A stretch of 55,101 bases of DNA. It comes from a virus. Under the pieces are notes generated by a model. That model ran no database searches and had not been told where the DNA came from. It saw only the letters and a program-made list of their open reading frames with translations. Made by a program: the position numbers and the translations under genes. Shown one piece after another: positions 7,927-16,545 of the stretch; the stretch's first letter is position 1; every line of letters starts with the position of its first letter. The stretch spans positions 1-55,101 of IMG/VR virus record IMGVR_UViG_3300023109_000032. One strand, written 5' to 3'.

Positions 7927-9945
7927 ATGGGAGAAATTTATCCAGAAGAAGAAGAAAAGCAAAGAAAGCCTAAATTTAAAAAACAGACTTTAGTCTTAGA
8001 TACTTATGGTACTAATTTAAGTAAAAGAGCTATCGAAGGTAAATTAGATCCAGTCATCGGAAGAACTGATGAAATCCTTAGGGTTATACAAATTCTAGGA
8101 AGACGTAGAAAAAACAATCCTGTTTTAGTTGGGGAACCCGGTGTAGGTAAAACTGCAATTGTTGAAGGGTTAGCATTAAAAATGGTAGAAGGAAATGTTC
8201 CTGTATCATTACAAGGTAAAGTTATCTATACTTTAGAATTATCAACAATCGTAGCAGGAACAAAATACCGTGGTCAATTCGAGGAAAGAATGAAAAGTAT
8301 TGTAGATGAGTTAATACTTAATCCACATATTATTGTTTTTATTGATGAATTACATACACTCGTTGGGGCAGGAGGTTCTACAGGATCCTTGGATGCGTCA
8401 AATATTATTAAGCCAGCATTAGCAAGAGGAGAAATTAGATGTATAGGTGCAACTACATTTGATGAGTTTAGAGAAAACATCGAAGACGATGGGGCTTTGG
8501 ATAGAAGGTTTCAAAAAGTTACAGTTGAACCACCAACGATGGATCAAACTATTGAAATACTTTCTAATATAAGACATAAGTATGAAGAGCACCATAATGT
8601 TTCTTATGATGATTCAATAATTGAAATTATTGTTAAATTAGCAGATCGTTATATTATGGATAGGTACTTTCCTGATAAAGCAGTAGATATATTAGATGAG
8701 GTAGGTTCTTATAAACACTTAATTAATATGAAAGTTCCTCAAAAAATCAAAGCATTAGAAGAAAAGTTAATTCAAAAAGAAAATGCTAAGAGGAAGGCTG
8801 TATCACGACAACTTTACGAAGTAGCTGCAAAAGAAAGGGATGCATGCTTAACACTCAAAGAAAGAATTAAACAAGATCTTGCGATATGGAAAGAACAAAT
8901 GGCTGTTAATCAATTAGAGATAACCGAAGATGATGTATTAAAGGTTGTATCTAAATCAACAGGTGTTCCAATTGAAAAAATATCAGATAAAGAAAATAAA
9001 AATTTATTAGGGCTTAATAAACATTTATCATCAAGAGTTATAGGACAAGATGAAGCAGTTAATAAAATTGCAGTAACAGTGCAAAGAAACCGAGTAGGTA
9101 TTAGAAAAAGAAACCGAACAATGGGTAACTTTATTTTCTTAGGACCTACTGGAGTTGGTAAAACTCAATTAGCAAAAGAATTAACAGAATATCTTTTTAA
9201 TAGTGAAGATTCATTAATTAGAGTTGATATGTCTGAATACATGGAACCTCATTCTATTTCTAAATTAATTGGAGCACCTCCTGGATATGTAGGATTTGAA
9301 GGTGGTGGATTTTTAACAGAGCAGGTAAAGAGAAAACCGCATTCTGTTGTATTATTTGACGAGATAGAAAAAGCTCATCCAGAAGTCTTTAATGTACTTC
9401 TACAAATGTTAGATGATGGGCAGTTAACCGATTCTTTAGGAAGGACTGTTGATTTTAGAAATTGTTTAATAATTCTTACTTCAAATACAGGATCTAGAAA
9501 ATTACAAGATTTTGGCCAAGGTATCGGTTTTGAAAGTTCTACTAAAATGGTTAACCAAGCTGAAGAAGAAAAAACTATTTTAAGAAAGGCTCTTAAAAAT
9601 AAATTCTCACCAGAATTTTTAAATAGAATTGATGAGATTGTAGTATTTAATAGATTAACCGAAGATAATGTAATGGATATTTTAACTAAAGAATGTAAAG
9701 AACTTGCATCTAATTTAGAAGAAGTAGGAAATTATATTTTTAAAATATCTAAAGGTGCTAAAACAATAATTCTTAATCAAGGATATGATCCTAAATATGG
9801 AGCAAGACCATTACGTAGAACAATTGAAAGAATGATTGAAAATAAGATATCTGAGCATATTCTTAAAGGAGAATTAAAAGAAGGCGGTACTATTAATATT
9901 AAAAGTACCAAAGGTGAATTAATAATTGACATAACAAATATATGA
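7927..9945 (+). CDS. clpC: ClpC-type AAA+ unfoldase lacking the N domain
   Basis: A double-AAA+ HSP100. Walker A1 GEPGVGKT (69-76), Walker B1 VFIDE (137-141), a short UVR-like linker around [22 protein letters not shown] split across 284-305, Walker A2 GPTGVGKT (406-413), Walker B2 VVLFDE (474-479), and an IGF loop at 533-535 where ClpC docks on ClpP. The N-terminal adaptor domain of ClpA/ClpC (about 140 residues) is missing; a short acidic/basic tail replaces it. Length 672 versus about 810-840 in bacterial ClpC. The gene overlaps mgsA by four bases. It probably works with the phage ClpP encoded downstream, or with host ClpP. Confidence 0.93.
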   Translation: MGEIYPEEEEKQRKPKFKKQTLVLDTYGTNLSKRAIEGKLDPVIGRTDEILRVIQILGRRRKNNPVLVGEPGVGKTAIVEGLALKMVEGNVPVSLQGKVIYTLELSTIVAGTKYRGQFEERMKSIVDELILNPHIIVFIDELHTLVGAGGSTGSLDASNIIKPALARGEIRCIGATTFDEFRENIEDDGALDRRFQKVTVEPPTMDQTIEILSNIRHKYEEHHNVSYDDSIIEIIVKLADRYIMDRYFPDKAVDILDEVGSYKHLINMKVPQKIKALEEKLIQKENAKRKAVSRQLYEVAAKERDACLTLKERIKQDLAIWKEQMAVNQLEITEDDVLKVVSKSTGVPIEKISDKENKNLLGLNKHLSSRVIGQDEAVNKIAVTVQRNRVGIRKRNRTMGNFIFLGPTGVGKTQLAKELTEYLFNSEDSLIRVDMSEYMEPHSISKLIGAPPGYVGFEGGGFLTEQVKRKPHSVVLFDEIEKAHPEVFNVLLQMLDDGQLTDSLGRTVDFRNCLIILTSNTGSRKLQDFGQGIGFESSTKMVNQAEEEKTILRKALKNKFSPEFLNRIDEIVVFNRLTEDNVMDILTKECKELASNLEEVGNYIFKISKGAKTIILNQGYDPKYGARPLRRTIERMIENKISEHILKGELKEGGTINIKSTKGELIIDITNI

Positions 9946-10313
9946 GAATAGCTTTAGTAGCTCATGATGGAAAGAAAGCAGATATGGTTGCTTTTGTTAT
10001 GAAAAGATTAGATTTTTTTAAAAGAAAAGATGTAGAGTTAGTAGCAACAGGAACAACAGGAGGTATGATTGAAAATGCCGGCTTAAAGGTTCAATGCTTA
10101 AACAGCGGACCTTTAGGTGGAGATGCAGAAATTGGCGCAATGGTTACTCGTGGTGAAATGGATGCAGTTATATTTTTTAGAGATCCATTAGACAAACATC
10201 CTCACGATGTTGATATTGCAATGTTAATGAGGCTATGTGATGTTCATAGAATACCTTTAGCTACAAATTATGCATCAGCACATATAATAATTAAATACTT
10301 TAAAAGCAAATGA
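9942..10313 (+). CDS. mgsA: Methylglyoxal synthase
   Basis: Predicted to convert dihydroxyacetone phosphate to methylglyoxal plus phosphate. All family landmarks are present in 123 residues: AHDGKK (7-12), phosphate-binding TGTTG (36-40), SGPLGGD with the catalytic Asp at 61, FFRDPL (78-83), HPHDVD (86-91) and ATNYASA (107-113). The C-terminal tail of the E. coli enzyme is shorter here. The gene lies between clpC and clpP with ATGA overlaps on both sides, so expression is tied to the protease. Why a phage would make methylglyoxal is unknown; relief of phosphate limitation, metabolic diversion or toxicity are options. Confidence 0.92.
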   Translation: MRIALVAHDGKKADMVAFVMKRLDFFKRKDVELVATGTTGGMIENAGLKVQCLNSGPLGGDAEIGAMVTRGEMDAVIFFRDPLDKHPHDVDIAMLMRLCDVHRIPLATNYASAHIIIKYFKSK

Positions 10314-10978
10314 ATTACGGAAAAGAATTTCAAAAATATGCAATGAGTGATCATAATGTTAGTTCATCTAAACTAAATTATTATGAAAAGCAAATTGAAA
10401 ACTCAATGACTCCTTATATTTTAGAGGAGAGAGAAATGAGAGCAACACAGATTGATATATTCTCAAGGTTAATGATGGATAGATTACTTTGGGTTGCAGG
10501 ACCAGTTAATGATGGAATGTCAACAATTGTTCAGGCTCAATTAATGTTCTTAGATAGTGTAGAGAAAAAAGATATTACAATGCATATTGATTCCCCGGGA
10601 GGTTCGGTTAAATCAGGACTCTCTATGGTAGATGTTATGGATTATATCAAATCAGATATAAGAACAGTTAATACTGGAATGGCTGCATCTATGGGATCTG
10701 TTTTACTTGGTGCAGGGACAAAAGGAAAAAGAAGTTCACTAAAACATTCAACAACAATGTTGCATCAATCATCAGGTGGTTTTAGTGGAAACATACAAGA
10801 TGCTGAAATAGATTGGACTGAATGGAAAAAAGTTAATAAAGAACTTTTTGTTCTGTTAGGAAAATACTGTGGCAAAAAACCAGAAAAAGTAGCAAAGGAT
10901 GCAACAAGAGATTTCTGGATGAATTCTGAGGAGGCTCTTAAGTATGGAATAATAGATGAAATTATAGGAGTAAAATAA
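10310..10978 (+). CDS. clpP: ClpP-like serine protease
   Basis: Peptidase S14 of 222 residues. The catalytic triad is intact: Ser127 in GMAASMGS, His152 in TTMLHQSSGG, Asp201 in ATRDFWM. The oxyanion/handle region DSPGGSV (94-100) is typical. The N terminus is about 40 residues longer than mature ClpP, perhaps a propeptide. It overlaps mgsA by four bases. With the IGF-containing ClpC two genes upstream it could form a complete phage ClpCP. A prohead-protease role (as for S14-type phage proteases) is an alternative, given the many predicted processed head proteins in the window. Confidence 0.9.
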   Translation: MNYGKEFQKYAMSDHNVSSSKLNYYEKQIENSMTPYILEEREMRATQIDIFSRLMMDRLLWVAGPVNDGMSTIVQAQLMFLDSVEKKDITMHIDSPGGSVKSGLSMVDVMDYIKSDIRTVNTGMAASMGSVLLGAGTKGKRSSLKHSTTMLHQSSGGFSGNIQDAEIDWTEWKKVNKELFVLLGKYCGKKPEKVAKDATRDFWMNSEEALKYGIIDEIIGVK

Positions 10979-10987
10979 ATATATTAT

Positions 10988-11371
10988 ATGAATTACCACG
11001 AAGACGATAGAGCACAAAGATTATTAGACATATTTCCAGTAAGCGAAGGTCAAGTTAACATATCTTACATAAATTCAACAGATCATATTGTTGCTTGGCA
11101 TAAACACGAAGAGCAAACAGATTATTGGATATGCCTCAAGGGAAGTTTAAAGATAGGATGGGCAACAGAAGAAAATGGTTGTGAATTTAAATATCTGTCA
11201 GATAAAAACCTACAAGTAATGGAAATACCGCCAGGTGTTTATCATGGCTATAAAGCATTAGAGCCAGGAACTATATTAGCATATTATGTTACTAAAAAAT
11301 ATAACCCTTCAGATGAACATAGGGTAGATGTAGGGCATTTTGGTGAAGAATGGAAGGTAGAGAATAAATGA
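10988..11371 (+). CDS. RmlC-like cupin (dTDP-sugar 3,5-epimerase family)
   Basis: A compact cupin of 127 residues with WHKHEEQTDYWICLKGSLKIG and EIPPGVYHGYKAL then a C-terminal YNPSDEHRVD, the pattern of dTDP-4-dehydrorhamnose 3,5-epimerase-like proteins. It is shorter than classical RmlC (about 180), so substrate and activity are uncertain. It would pair logically with the RmlB-type dehydratase at 27237. Its TGA overlaps the ATG of a tiny ORF. Confidence 0.75.
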   Translation: MNYHEDDRAQRLLDIFPVSEGQVNISYINSTDHIVAWHKHEEQTDYWICLKGSLKIGWATEENGCEFKYLSDKNLQVMEIPPGVYHGYKALEPGTILAYYVTKKYNPSDEHRVDVGHFGEEWKVENK

Positions 11372-11442
11372 TTAAAAAATTAATTTTTATAATAAGACTT
11401 ACATTAGCAAAAAGAAAAAGAAAATCAATATGGGATCTATGA
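11368..11442 (+). CDS. Tiny basic-hydrophobic peptide, 24 aa
   Basis: MIKKLIFIIRLTLAKRKRK then SIWDL. It starts inside the stop of the preceding gene and ends inside the ATG of the next (both ATGA), so it bridges the two genes without a gap; this junction structure is the main evidence. A short amphipathic membrane peptide or a coupling leader are both possible. Confidence 0.4.
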   Translation: MIKKLIFIIRLTLAKRKRKSIWDL

Positions 11443-11639
11443 AGAAATTTATTAAATTTTTCTTAATTTGGTATAGTCAACAGATGGCCATACCCTTTTG
11501 GGTTATCGGTCATGTGCATTTACATTTTGCTACTTATCATGACTTATATGAATATAGTTTATCGATTTTTTTACACCTAATGGTAGCTATAGGTTTTTGG
11601 ATAGATTGGAAACAGAACGGAAAAAACATTAATAAATGA
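11439..11639 (+). CDS. Small membrane protein, 66 aa
   Basis: Two hydrophobic segments (FIKFFLIWYSQQMAIPFWVIG and SLSIFLHLMVAIGFWI, each listed partly) separated by a His/Tyr-rich loop with HVHLHF. An in-frame ATG at 11430 exists, but the start at 11439 gives the usual ATGA overlap with the preceding ORF. The TGA overlaps the next gene start. Function unknown. Confidence 0.6.
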   Translation: MKKFIKFFLIWYSQQMAIPFWVIGHVHLHFATYHDLYEYSLSIFLHLMVAIGFWIDWKQNGKNINK

Positions 11640-12712
11640 GATTACATATATTAGGAATTGCAAGAAATGCTTCTACTCCAACACTTACGATGGACCCTTA
11701 TGCAATGATTAGTTATTATACAGCAACATATCTGCATAGAGCAGGCCATGAGGTACATTATTATGGTTATAAAGAATCAACAGTAGAATGTACAAAAAAA
11801 TGGGAATGTGGTAATAAAGAGTTTTTAGAAAAATATTACATTACTAAAGGTTTTGAAAAAACACATTGGAAAAATTCAGATGAAGGCTGCGAAATTTTTT
11901 TTAATAAAGCAAAAGATCATTTATTAAAAAATTATAAAGATGGTGATATTATTATATGTAATTGGAGCCCTTCGGTTGATATTTTAAGAAGATCATTTCC
12001 ACATGCTAAAATAGTAGATGGTAATATTAATCACCGTTCACCTTCACCAGCAACTAACTATCATGTACATTCTTCCATAGCTAACCAACATTTTTTATAC
12101 GGTGCAGCTGCTGAAAGAAAAGGTGATTATGATACTGAAGATCATTGGCAAGATACTGTGATATATCCTATGGCTAATGAATTAAATAACTTTATTTATA
12201 AGAAAGATAAAAAAGATTACTTTTTCTTTATGGGTAGGTTAGGTCTTAATAAAGGTATTCATATTCTTAGAGATCTTGCTGCTCATTTTCCAGATAAAAA
12301 ATTTATTATTGCTGGTCAAGGTTCAATGATTATAGATCTTTTACCTAATATGGAATTTGTAGGGTGTTTAAATGGAGAGGAGAAAAAAGAATATCTTTCA
12401 GATGCTAAAGCAATAATATCTCCATCCACTTATAGCGAACCGTTTGGGCTAACACCAGTAGAGGCAGGATTATCAGGTACTCCTACTATTTGTACTGATT
12501 GGGGTGGGTACACTGAAAATGTATTAGACGGCGTTACTGGTTTTAGATGTACTTATTTTAATGATTTTGTAAATGCTATTAACAATATAGAAACTCTTAA
12601 ACCAGAAGATTGTAGAAAATTTAGTGAAAGGTTTGCGGCAGAAACTTTAATAAAGGATTGGGAAAAATATTTAAATAAAATTAATAGAGTAGGCTGGTAT
12701 GATATTGACTAA
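11636..12712 (+). CDS. Glycosyltransferase family 4 (GT-B fold)
   Basis: Cytoplasmic sugar transferase of 358 residues. The C-terminal donor-binding domain has FFFMGRLGLNKGIHIL, IIAGQGS and the hallmark SEPFGLTPVEAGLSGTP with the E-x7-E pair, followed by GYTENVLDGVTGF. The N-terminal acceptor domain (GIARNASTPTL, then YLHRAGHEVHYYG) is typical of GT4. It overlaps the small membrane gene by four bases and closes this operon. Likely acts on host surface polysaccharide or a virion glycan. Confidence 0.88.
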   Translation: MRLHILGIARNASTPTLTMDPYAMISYYTATYLHRAGHEVHYYGYKESTVECTKKWECGNKEFLEKYYITKGFEKTHWKNSDEGCEIFFNKAKDHLLKNYKDGDIIICNWSPSVDILRRSFPHAKIVDGNINHRSPSPATNYHVHSSIANQHFLYGAAAERKGDYDTEDHWQDTVIYPMANELNNFIYKKDKKDYFFFMGRLGLNKGIHILRDLAAHFPDKKFIIAGQGSMIIDLLPNMEFVGCLNGEEKKEYLSDAKAIISPSTYSEPFGLTPVEAGLSGTPTICTDWGGYTENVLDGVTGFRCTYFNDFVNAINNIETLKPEDCRKFSERFAAETLIKDWEKYLNKINRVGWYDID

Positions 12713-12731
12713 AATCTTTCAGAAACCTATA

Positions 12732-12753
12732 TTGTTTGTTATATTTAAATTAA
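12732..12753 (+). promoter_or_regulatory. Promoter of uvsE
   Basis: TTGTTTGTTATATTTAAATT just before the start codon contains the core TTGTTATATTTAAATTAAA that recurs at 37194, and TTCAGAAACC upstream resembles the TTCAGAATC block of the long promoter modules. Inferred promoter. Confidence 0.5.
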
Positions 12754-12763
12754 ATACAAACAT

Positions 12764-13741
12764 ATGAATCCAAACACTCAACTAGGTTATTGCTGTATCA
12801 ATCTAAATTTGCGACAGATACCTATCACCGTTAATCGAACATGCAGAAAAGCAACTTTTGAATCTAACGGATTATCTCATGTAAGTAATCTTGCATTACA
12901 AAACATTAGAGATCTTGTTGAGATTATTAAATGGAATGAAAAGAATGGATTTAAAGTTTATCGCATGTCATCAAACATGTTTCCTTGGATGTCAGAGTAT
13001 GAGCTTAAAGATCTACCTGACTATCAAAAAATATCTACATTACTTAAAGGTGCTGGTACCCTTTCTAAAAAATACGGACAACGCCTCAGTTTCCATCCAG
13101 GACCTTTCAATGTACTAGGATCACCTAATCCAGTACTTGTAACAAAAACAATCAAAGAACTTAATCAAACGGCAGAGATTATGGATATTATGGGATTAGA
13201 ACAGTCTAATCATTATCCTATTAATATTCACTGCAACGGTGTTTATGGAGATAAGAAGGCTACATTACAAAGGTGGTCAGATAATTACAAAAGACTTTCA
13301 AAATCAGCTCAAGCCAGATTGGTTGTAGAGAATGATGATAAGGCAAGTATGTATTCTGTAAAAGATTTGTATGACGGTATCTTTTCTGAAGTACAAGTAC
13401 CTATTACATTTGATTTTCATCATCATAGATTTCAACCAGGTGGTTTATCAGAACAAGAAGCATTTGAATTGGCAATGACTACATGGCACCATCATAATGT
13501 AAAACCTTTGTTTCATTACTCATCATGCCGAAGAACATTCGAGGATCCAGGTTGTAAAGCTCAGGCCCATGCTGATTTTGTATATGAAAAAATTAATGAT
13601 TATGGCCATGCCGTAGATATAGAAGTAGAAGCTAAAGCTAAAGAAGTTGCTGTATTAAAATACAAAGATGATAATAAATTATTAGAATCTTATTTACCTT
13701 TTGATGTACATATAGACAATCAATTAGTATTAGAAGTTTAA
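12764..13741 (+). CDS. uvsE: UV damage endonuclease (UvdE/UvsE family)
   Basis: TIM-barrel endonuclease that nicks 5' to UV photoproducts. Family motifs in order: LGYCCINLNL at the N terminus, YRMSSNMFPW, LSFHPGPF, NIHCNGVYGDK, RLVVENDD, TFDFHHHR and LFHYSS; His, Glu and Asp metal ligands lie in these motifs. Length 325 fits the family. It provides light-independent repair of phage DNA, sensible for a surface-water virus. It has its own promoter. Confidence 0.93.
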   Translation: MNPNTQLGYCCINLNLRQIPITVNRTCRKATFESNGLSHVSNLALQNIRDLVEIIKWNEKNGFKVYRMSSNMFPWMSEYELKDLPDYQKISTLLKGAGTLSKKYGQRLSFHPGPFNVLGSPNPVLVTKTIKELNQTAEIMDIMGLEQSNHYPINIHCNGVYGDKKATLQRWSDNYKRLSKSAQARLVVENDDKASMYSVKDLYDGIFSEVQVPITFDFHHHRFQPGGLSEQEAFELAMTTWHHHNVKPLFHYSSCRRTFEDPGCKAQAHADFVYEKINDYGHAVDIEVEAKAKEVAVLKYKDDNKLLESYLPFDVHIDNQLVLEV

Positions 13742-13755
13742 CTAAAAACAAAAAA

Positions 13756-14046
13756 ATGATTAAAATTGTTAAAGAAAAACCAATTAAAAGTACCACATCT
13801 GTTGAAGGTATATTAGTACAAGTAACAGGGGGACAATGGTACGGAATTACAATATTTAGACCAGCAAGAAATCCTTGGTTAGGTAGGGCAAGTAAGTCAA
13901 CTACCACAGGAAGAATGGAATTTACTGCAGGAAGTGAAACCTTTCAGATGCAGTTTAAAGAAAAACCAAACTTTGAAGAACTAAAGGAAACTTTAGTAAA
14001 TGTATTAAATGGAGCAGAAGCTGTTAAATGTAAAATTTCTTATTAA
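13756..14046 (+). CDS. Hypothetical protein, 96 aa
   Basis: Not recognised. Beta-rich N-terminal half (SVEGILVQVTGGQWYGITIF) and helical C-terminal end; possibly a small nucleic-acid-binding fold. Follows uvsE by 14 bases and its stop overlaps the next ATG. Confidence 0.6.
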   Translation: MIKIVKEKPIKSTTSVEGILVQVTGGQWYGITIFRPARNPWLGRASKSTTTGRMEFTAGSETFQMQFKEKPNFEELKETLVNVLNGAEAVKCKISY

Positions 14047-14210
14047 TGGGAACGATAATGGAAATGTTTGCATGCCTATTTATTATAGGATTAAGTTTTT
14101 TATTTCATTTAATTGTTTATGAAGATGATTGGGTTGAAAAATGGTATTGGAAAGTTTTAGGTGGTGGTGGCATTCTCCTTTTAGTTTTTGCTGCTATACT
14201 AGGTTACTAA
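14046..14210 (+). CDS. Small two-TM membrane protein, 54 aa
   Basis: Starts on the last base of the preceding stop (TAATG). Two hydrophobic segments, FACLFIIGLSFLFHLIV and GGGILLLVFAAILGY, are joined by an acidic/Trp-rich loop (YEDDWVEKWYWK). Function unknown. Confidence 0.6.
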   Translation: MGTIMEMFACLFIIGLSFLFHLIVYEDDWVEKWYWKVLGGGGILLLVFAAILGY

Positions 14211-14217
14211 AAAAACA

Positions 14218-14263
14218 AGAGTTTATAGTTCAGTTTTCAACAAAATAGTTTATATTTATATTA
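14218..14263 (+). promoter_or_regulatory. Phage promoter module (short version)
   Basis: Contains TTTATAGTTCAG and AATAGTTTATATTTATATTA, the two downstream blocks of the recurring promoter module, but lacks the upstream TTGTTAATAAC block. Immediately precedes the ATG at 14265. Confidence 0.55.
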
Positions 14264-14264
14264 T

Positions 14265-14429
14265 ATGAATAACACAATACAATTTTATTTCAACCAGTAT
14301 ATTAAAAGTTATAAAAGCTTTAATCTGGAATTTTCTGAGTTTATTGCAAGTAAACTTGGCTGTACTGAAGCCCATGCAGTACAATTGATTAAAACATGGA
14401 AAGAAAACAAACAACTAATAAACGCATAA
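14265..14429 (+). CDS. Hypothetical protein, 54 aa
   Basis: MNNTIQFYFNQYIKSYKSFN then a helical segment with SKLGCTEAHAVQLIKTW, resembling a small helix-turn-helix-like or helical bundle. It directly follows a promoter module. Function unknown. Confidence 0.55.
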   Translation: MNNTIQFYFNQYIKSYKSFNLEFSEFIASKLGCTEAHAVQLIKTWKENKQLINA

Positions 14430-14430
14430 T

Positions 14431-14619
14431 ATGAAAAAGGTAATAGGTAATTTTATAGTAGAGCTTTCAGGCGAAAGTTTAATGATTAAAAATTCAAAAG
14501 GTGATTTGTTAAAGGCAGATTCTGTTAAGCCATTTGAATCAGAAGATAAATTTAAAGAACTGTGTACCGGTTTAGAAGAAAAAATTGCTGAAAGAAAAAG
14601 ATTAGGCTTAGCAGTATAA
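14431..14619 (+). CDS. Hypothetical protein, 62 aa
   Basis: A short beta-hairpin-like N terminus (GNFIVELSGESLMIKNSKGD) and a charged helix. Starts one base after the previous stop. Not recognised. Confidence 0.55.
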   Translation: MKKVIGNFIVELSGESLMIKNSKGDLLKADSVKPFESEDKFKELCTGLEEKIAERKRLGLAV

Positions 14620-14635
14620 TTAAACATAGTTTCAG

Positions 14636-14714
14636 AATTGTTAATAACTTTTTGAAAATAATATGAAACTATAGTTCAATTCCCAAGAAATTGTATTATA
14701 TTTATAATATAATT
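14636..14714 (+). promoter_or_regulatory. Phage promoter module (full)
   Basis: Full form: AATTGTTAATAACTTTTTG, then AAAATAA, a spacer, ACTATAGTTCAAT, a spacer, and AAATTGTATTATATTTATAA with TATAATT. The leader AACGGAA lies right before the cca ATG. Seven other full copies occur in the window. Confidence 0.75.
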
Positions 14715-14726
14715 AAATAACGGAAA

Positions 14727-15452
14727 ATGGAACATAAAATATTTGAAGTCGGTGGTTGTGTAAGGGACGAAATCTTAGGAGTTCATACAAAAGACATCGA
14801 CTTTACTTTTGTATTAGATAATACTGATATGACAGTAGAAGAAGGGTGGAACAAAATGTTATCTATCCTTGAATCTGAAGGATTCAAAATATTCTTAAAA
14901 ACACCAGACTGTTTTACTGTAAGAGCTATGTTTCCTAAAGGGCATGAGCATGAAGGTTTAGTTGCCGACTTTGTTATGTCTAGGAAAGAAGTAGGAGTTA
15001 TACCTGGAACAAGAAAACCTATATTAGAATTAGGAACTTTAGAGGATGACTTAATGAGAAGGGATTTTACTCTTAATGCCTTATGTAAAGATGAGAATGG
15101 TAATATCATAGATATGTTTAATGGTGTTATAGATTTAAATAATAGAATCCTTAGAACTCCATTACCTCCAATGAAAACTTTAATGGATGATCCTTTAAGA
15201 ATGATAAGAGGTTTAAGATTTTCCATAACCAAAGGTTTTACATTTGATGATGAATTATGGGAATGTATGCAAGAGCCAGGTTTGTTAAGAAAATTAGAAG
15301 ATGTAGTTTCTCAAGAAAGAATCAGAGAAGAAGTTACTAAAATGTTTAAGCATGATACTCTTAAGAGTTTAAATCTTTTAAGAACTATACCTGGATTAAT
15401 GGAAGTTATATTAAAAGATGGGATGTGGTTAATGCCAACAACTAAAAAATAA
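14727..15452 (+). CDS. cca: tRNA nucleotidyltransferase (CCA-adding / PcnB-like)
   Basis: Class II nucleotidyltransferase of 241 residues. Motifs: GGCVRD (9-14), metal-binding DID (23-25) in TKDIDFTFVL, RRDFTLNAL, and DDPLRMIRGLRF, the base- and tRNA-recognising region. It is shorter than cellular CCA enzymes (about 400), lacking most of the C-terminal body and tail domains, like other phage versions. Encoded tRNA genes for Arg, Gln and Pro lack a full CCA in their DNA, so they need such an enzyme. Driven by a full promoter module. Confidence 0.88.
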   Translation: MEHKIFEVGGCVRDEILGVHTKDIDFTFVLDNTDMTVEEGWNKMLSILESEGFKIFLKTPDCFTVRAMFPKGHEHEGLVADFVMSRKEVGVIPGTRKPILELGTLEDDLMRRDFTLNALCKDENGNIIDMFNGVIDLNNRILRTPLPPMKTLMDDPLRMIRGLRFSITKGFTFDDELWECMQEPGLLRKLEDVVSQERIREEVTKMFKHDTLKSLNLLRTIPGLMEVILKDGMWLMPTTKK

Positions 15453-15455
15453 GAT

Positions 15456-15659
15456 ATGAGATATACTGTAACAATGACAATTTATATAGATGCCGAAAAT
15501 GATAAGCATGCAGTTTCAAAAGCTGAGATGATTACCAAAAGAGAACAGATAAAATACCCGGCACAGAGGTGTGAAATGGAGAAACTTCATTGTACTCCAT
15601 TTGCATCTTTACAAACAAGAGAAGTAAATATTAATAAAATTAAGTATGAAGAAGTATAA
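15456..15659 (+). CDS. Hypothetical protein, 67 aa
   Basis: Short alpha/beta protein beginning with a beta strand (MRYTVTMTIYIDA) and a helix (NDKHAVSKAEMI), a layout often seen in small phage proteins. Two Cys in the second half. It overlaps the SWIM-domain gene by 14 bases. Confidence 0.55.
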   Translation: MRYTVTMTIYIDAENDKHAVSKAEMITKREQIKYPAQRCEMEKLHCTPFASLQTREVNINKIKYEEV

Positions 15660-15945
15660 AATAGAATCACATATGAATATTGCTTTTGCAACATTTAACG
15701 GGCAGAAGTATCTATTTCCAGGATGGATTCCTGTAGAGGATCATATATCATTCGATGATGTAGAAGTAATTAATCCTTATGCAAATGTTAAGGTTGAGGA
15801 GTATCAAATAACTGGATCAAGAGGGGATAAATATACTGTTACTAATAGAAATGGTAAATTTTCATGTAATTGCCCAGCTGGCAAATTTAGAGGATATTGT
15901 AAACATTCAAAGCAAGTTCAAAAAGATCTTAGCTTAGTTGAATAA
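15646..15945 (+). CDS. SWIM zinc-finger domain protein
   Basis: The C-terminal part carries CNCPAGKFRGYCKH with Cys74, Cys76, Cys85 and His87: the CxCx(n)CxH signature of SWIM fingers, preceded by the typical YTVTNRNGKFSC strand pair. SWIM domains bind DNA or proteins. The N-terminal 50 residues form an unassigned beta domain with a FPGWIPV segment. The stop codon lies within a candidate late-promoter sequence. Confidence 0.75.
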   Translation: MKKYKIESHMNIAFATFNGQKYLFPGWIPVEDHISFDDVEVINPYANVKVEEYQITGSRGDKYTVTNRNGKFSCNCPAGKFRGYCKHSKQVQKDLSLVE

Positions 15946-15955
15946 ATAAAGAAAA
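15937..15955 (+). promoter_or_regulatory. Candidate late promoter, AATAAATAA type
   Basis: Identical over 19 bases (GTTGAATAAATAAAGAAAA) to the sequence at 2783, the other site where a structural-looking block begins. It overlaps the stop codon of the SWIM gene. Confidence 0.35.
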
Positions 15956-15966
15956 CAAATATAATT

Positions 15967-16320
15967 ATGTTACCATACGGAATAGCTAAAATTGATGTTG
16001 CAACAGTTACTGATGACAGTGTGCAATTTAAAAGAGATACAGATTTAGGAATTAATATGACTCAGCAAAAGGAGGAAATAGTTTTAGGAACTAAAAACAA
16101 AACACAAGGCCCTATTAAGAAATATCCTATTGCAATATTAGTAACTAAAACTGGTGCAACTGCTGCTGCCCCTGAAACAATTACTGTTTTAGATCAAGTA
16201 GGTAATGAGGTTGTTATGGGTGGAATGGTAACTGGTGTAATAAGACCATTTAGTTTCAGTCAAGTACTAGGAGCCGGTACAACCCCTTCAGTTGGAGAAA
16301 TAACTATTTTTTATAGATAG
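15967..16320 (+). CDS. Hypothetical beta-rich protein, possibly structural
   Basis: 117 residues with alternating Val/Thr/Gly strands (ITVLDQVGNEVVMGGMVTGV) and no signal peptide or catalytic motif; reminiscent of small virion decoration or tail proteins, but not recognised. It follows the candidate late promoter and opens the second head-protein block. Confidence 0.6.
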   Translation: MLPYGIAKIDVATVTDDSVQFKRDTDLGINMTQQKEEIVLGTKNKTQGPIKKYPIAILVTKTGATAAAPETITVLDQVGNEVVMGGMVTGVIRPFSFSQVLGAGTTPSVGEITIFYR

Positions 16321-16356
16321 TTAAGTATTTAAATTTAAAAATAAATAAATTAAGTA

Positions 16357-16545
16357 ATGGAAAAAGCAAAAGAATTATTTGGAAAAGTAGTAAGTTGGAT
16401 TGACTCAAAAGGTTTCTCTGCTTTATTATCATTAGGCCTAGGTGCAGGTCTTTGGGTGTTTGGTTACAAGATATATGCTGGAATTGCATTCGGTGTATTC
16501 TTAACTAGAAACTGGGATCTTTTCAGAGGATGGCTAAAGAAGTAA
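16357..16545 (+). CDS. Small membrane protein, 62 aa
   Basis: Amphipathic N terminus (EKAKELFGKVVSWIDSKG) followed by one long or two short hydrophobic segments (SALLSLGLGAGLWVFGYKIY and AGIAFGVFL) and a basic C terminus. Holin-like in size and topology, but there is no lysis cassette next to it. Overlaps the next ORF by 16 bases. Confidence 0.6.
   Translation: MEKAKELFGKVVSWIDSKGFSALLSLGLGAGLWVFGYKIYAGIAFGVFLTRNWDLFRGWLKK

Noticed and set aside
10310-10978. Calling the ClpP-like protein the prohead protease outright
   Set aside because: All triad residues and the operon partner ClpC with IGF loop point to a ClpP role; the prohead alternative is kept only as a hypothesis.
12891-13118. 75-residue plus-strand ORF inside uvsE
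   Set aside because: Out of frame within a strongly conserved enzyme, with no initiation evidence.
14783-15232. 149-residue minus-strand ORF
   Set aside because: Lies fully opposite the well-supported cca gene and has no recognisable features.
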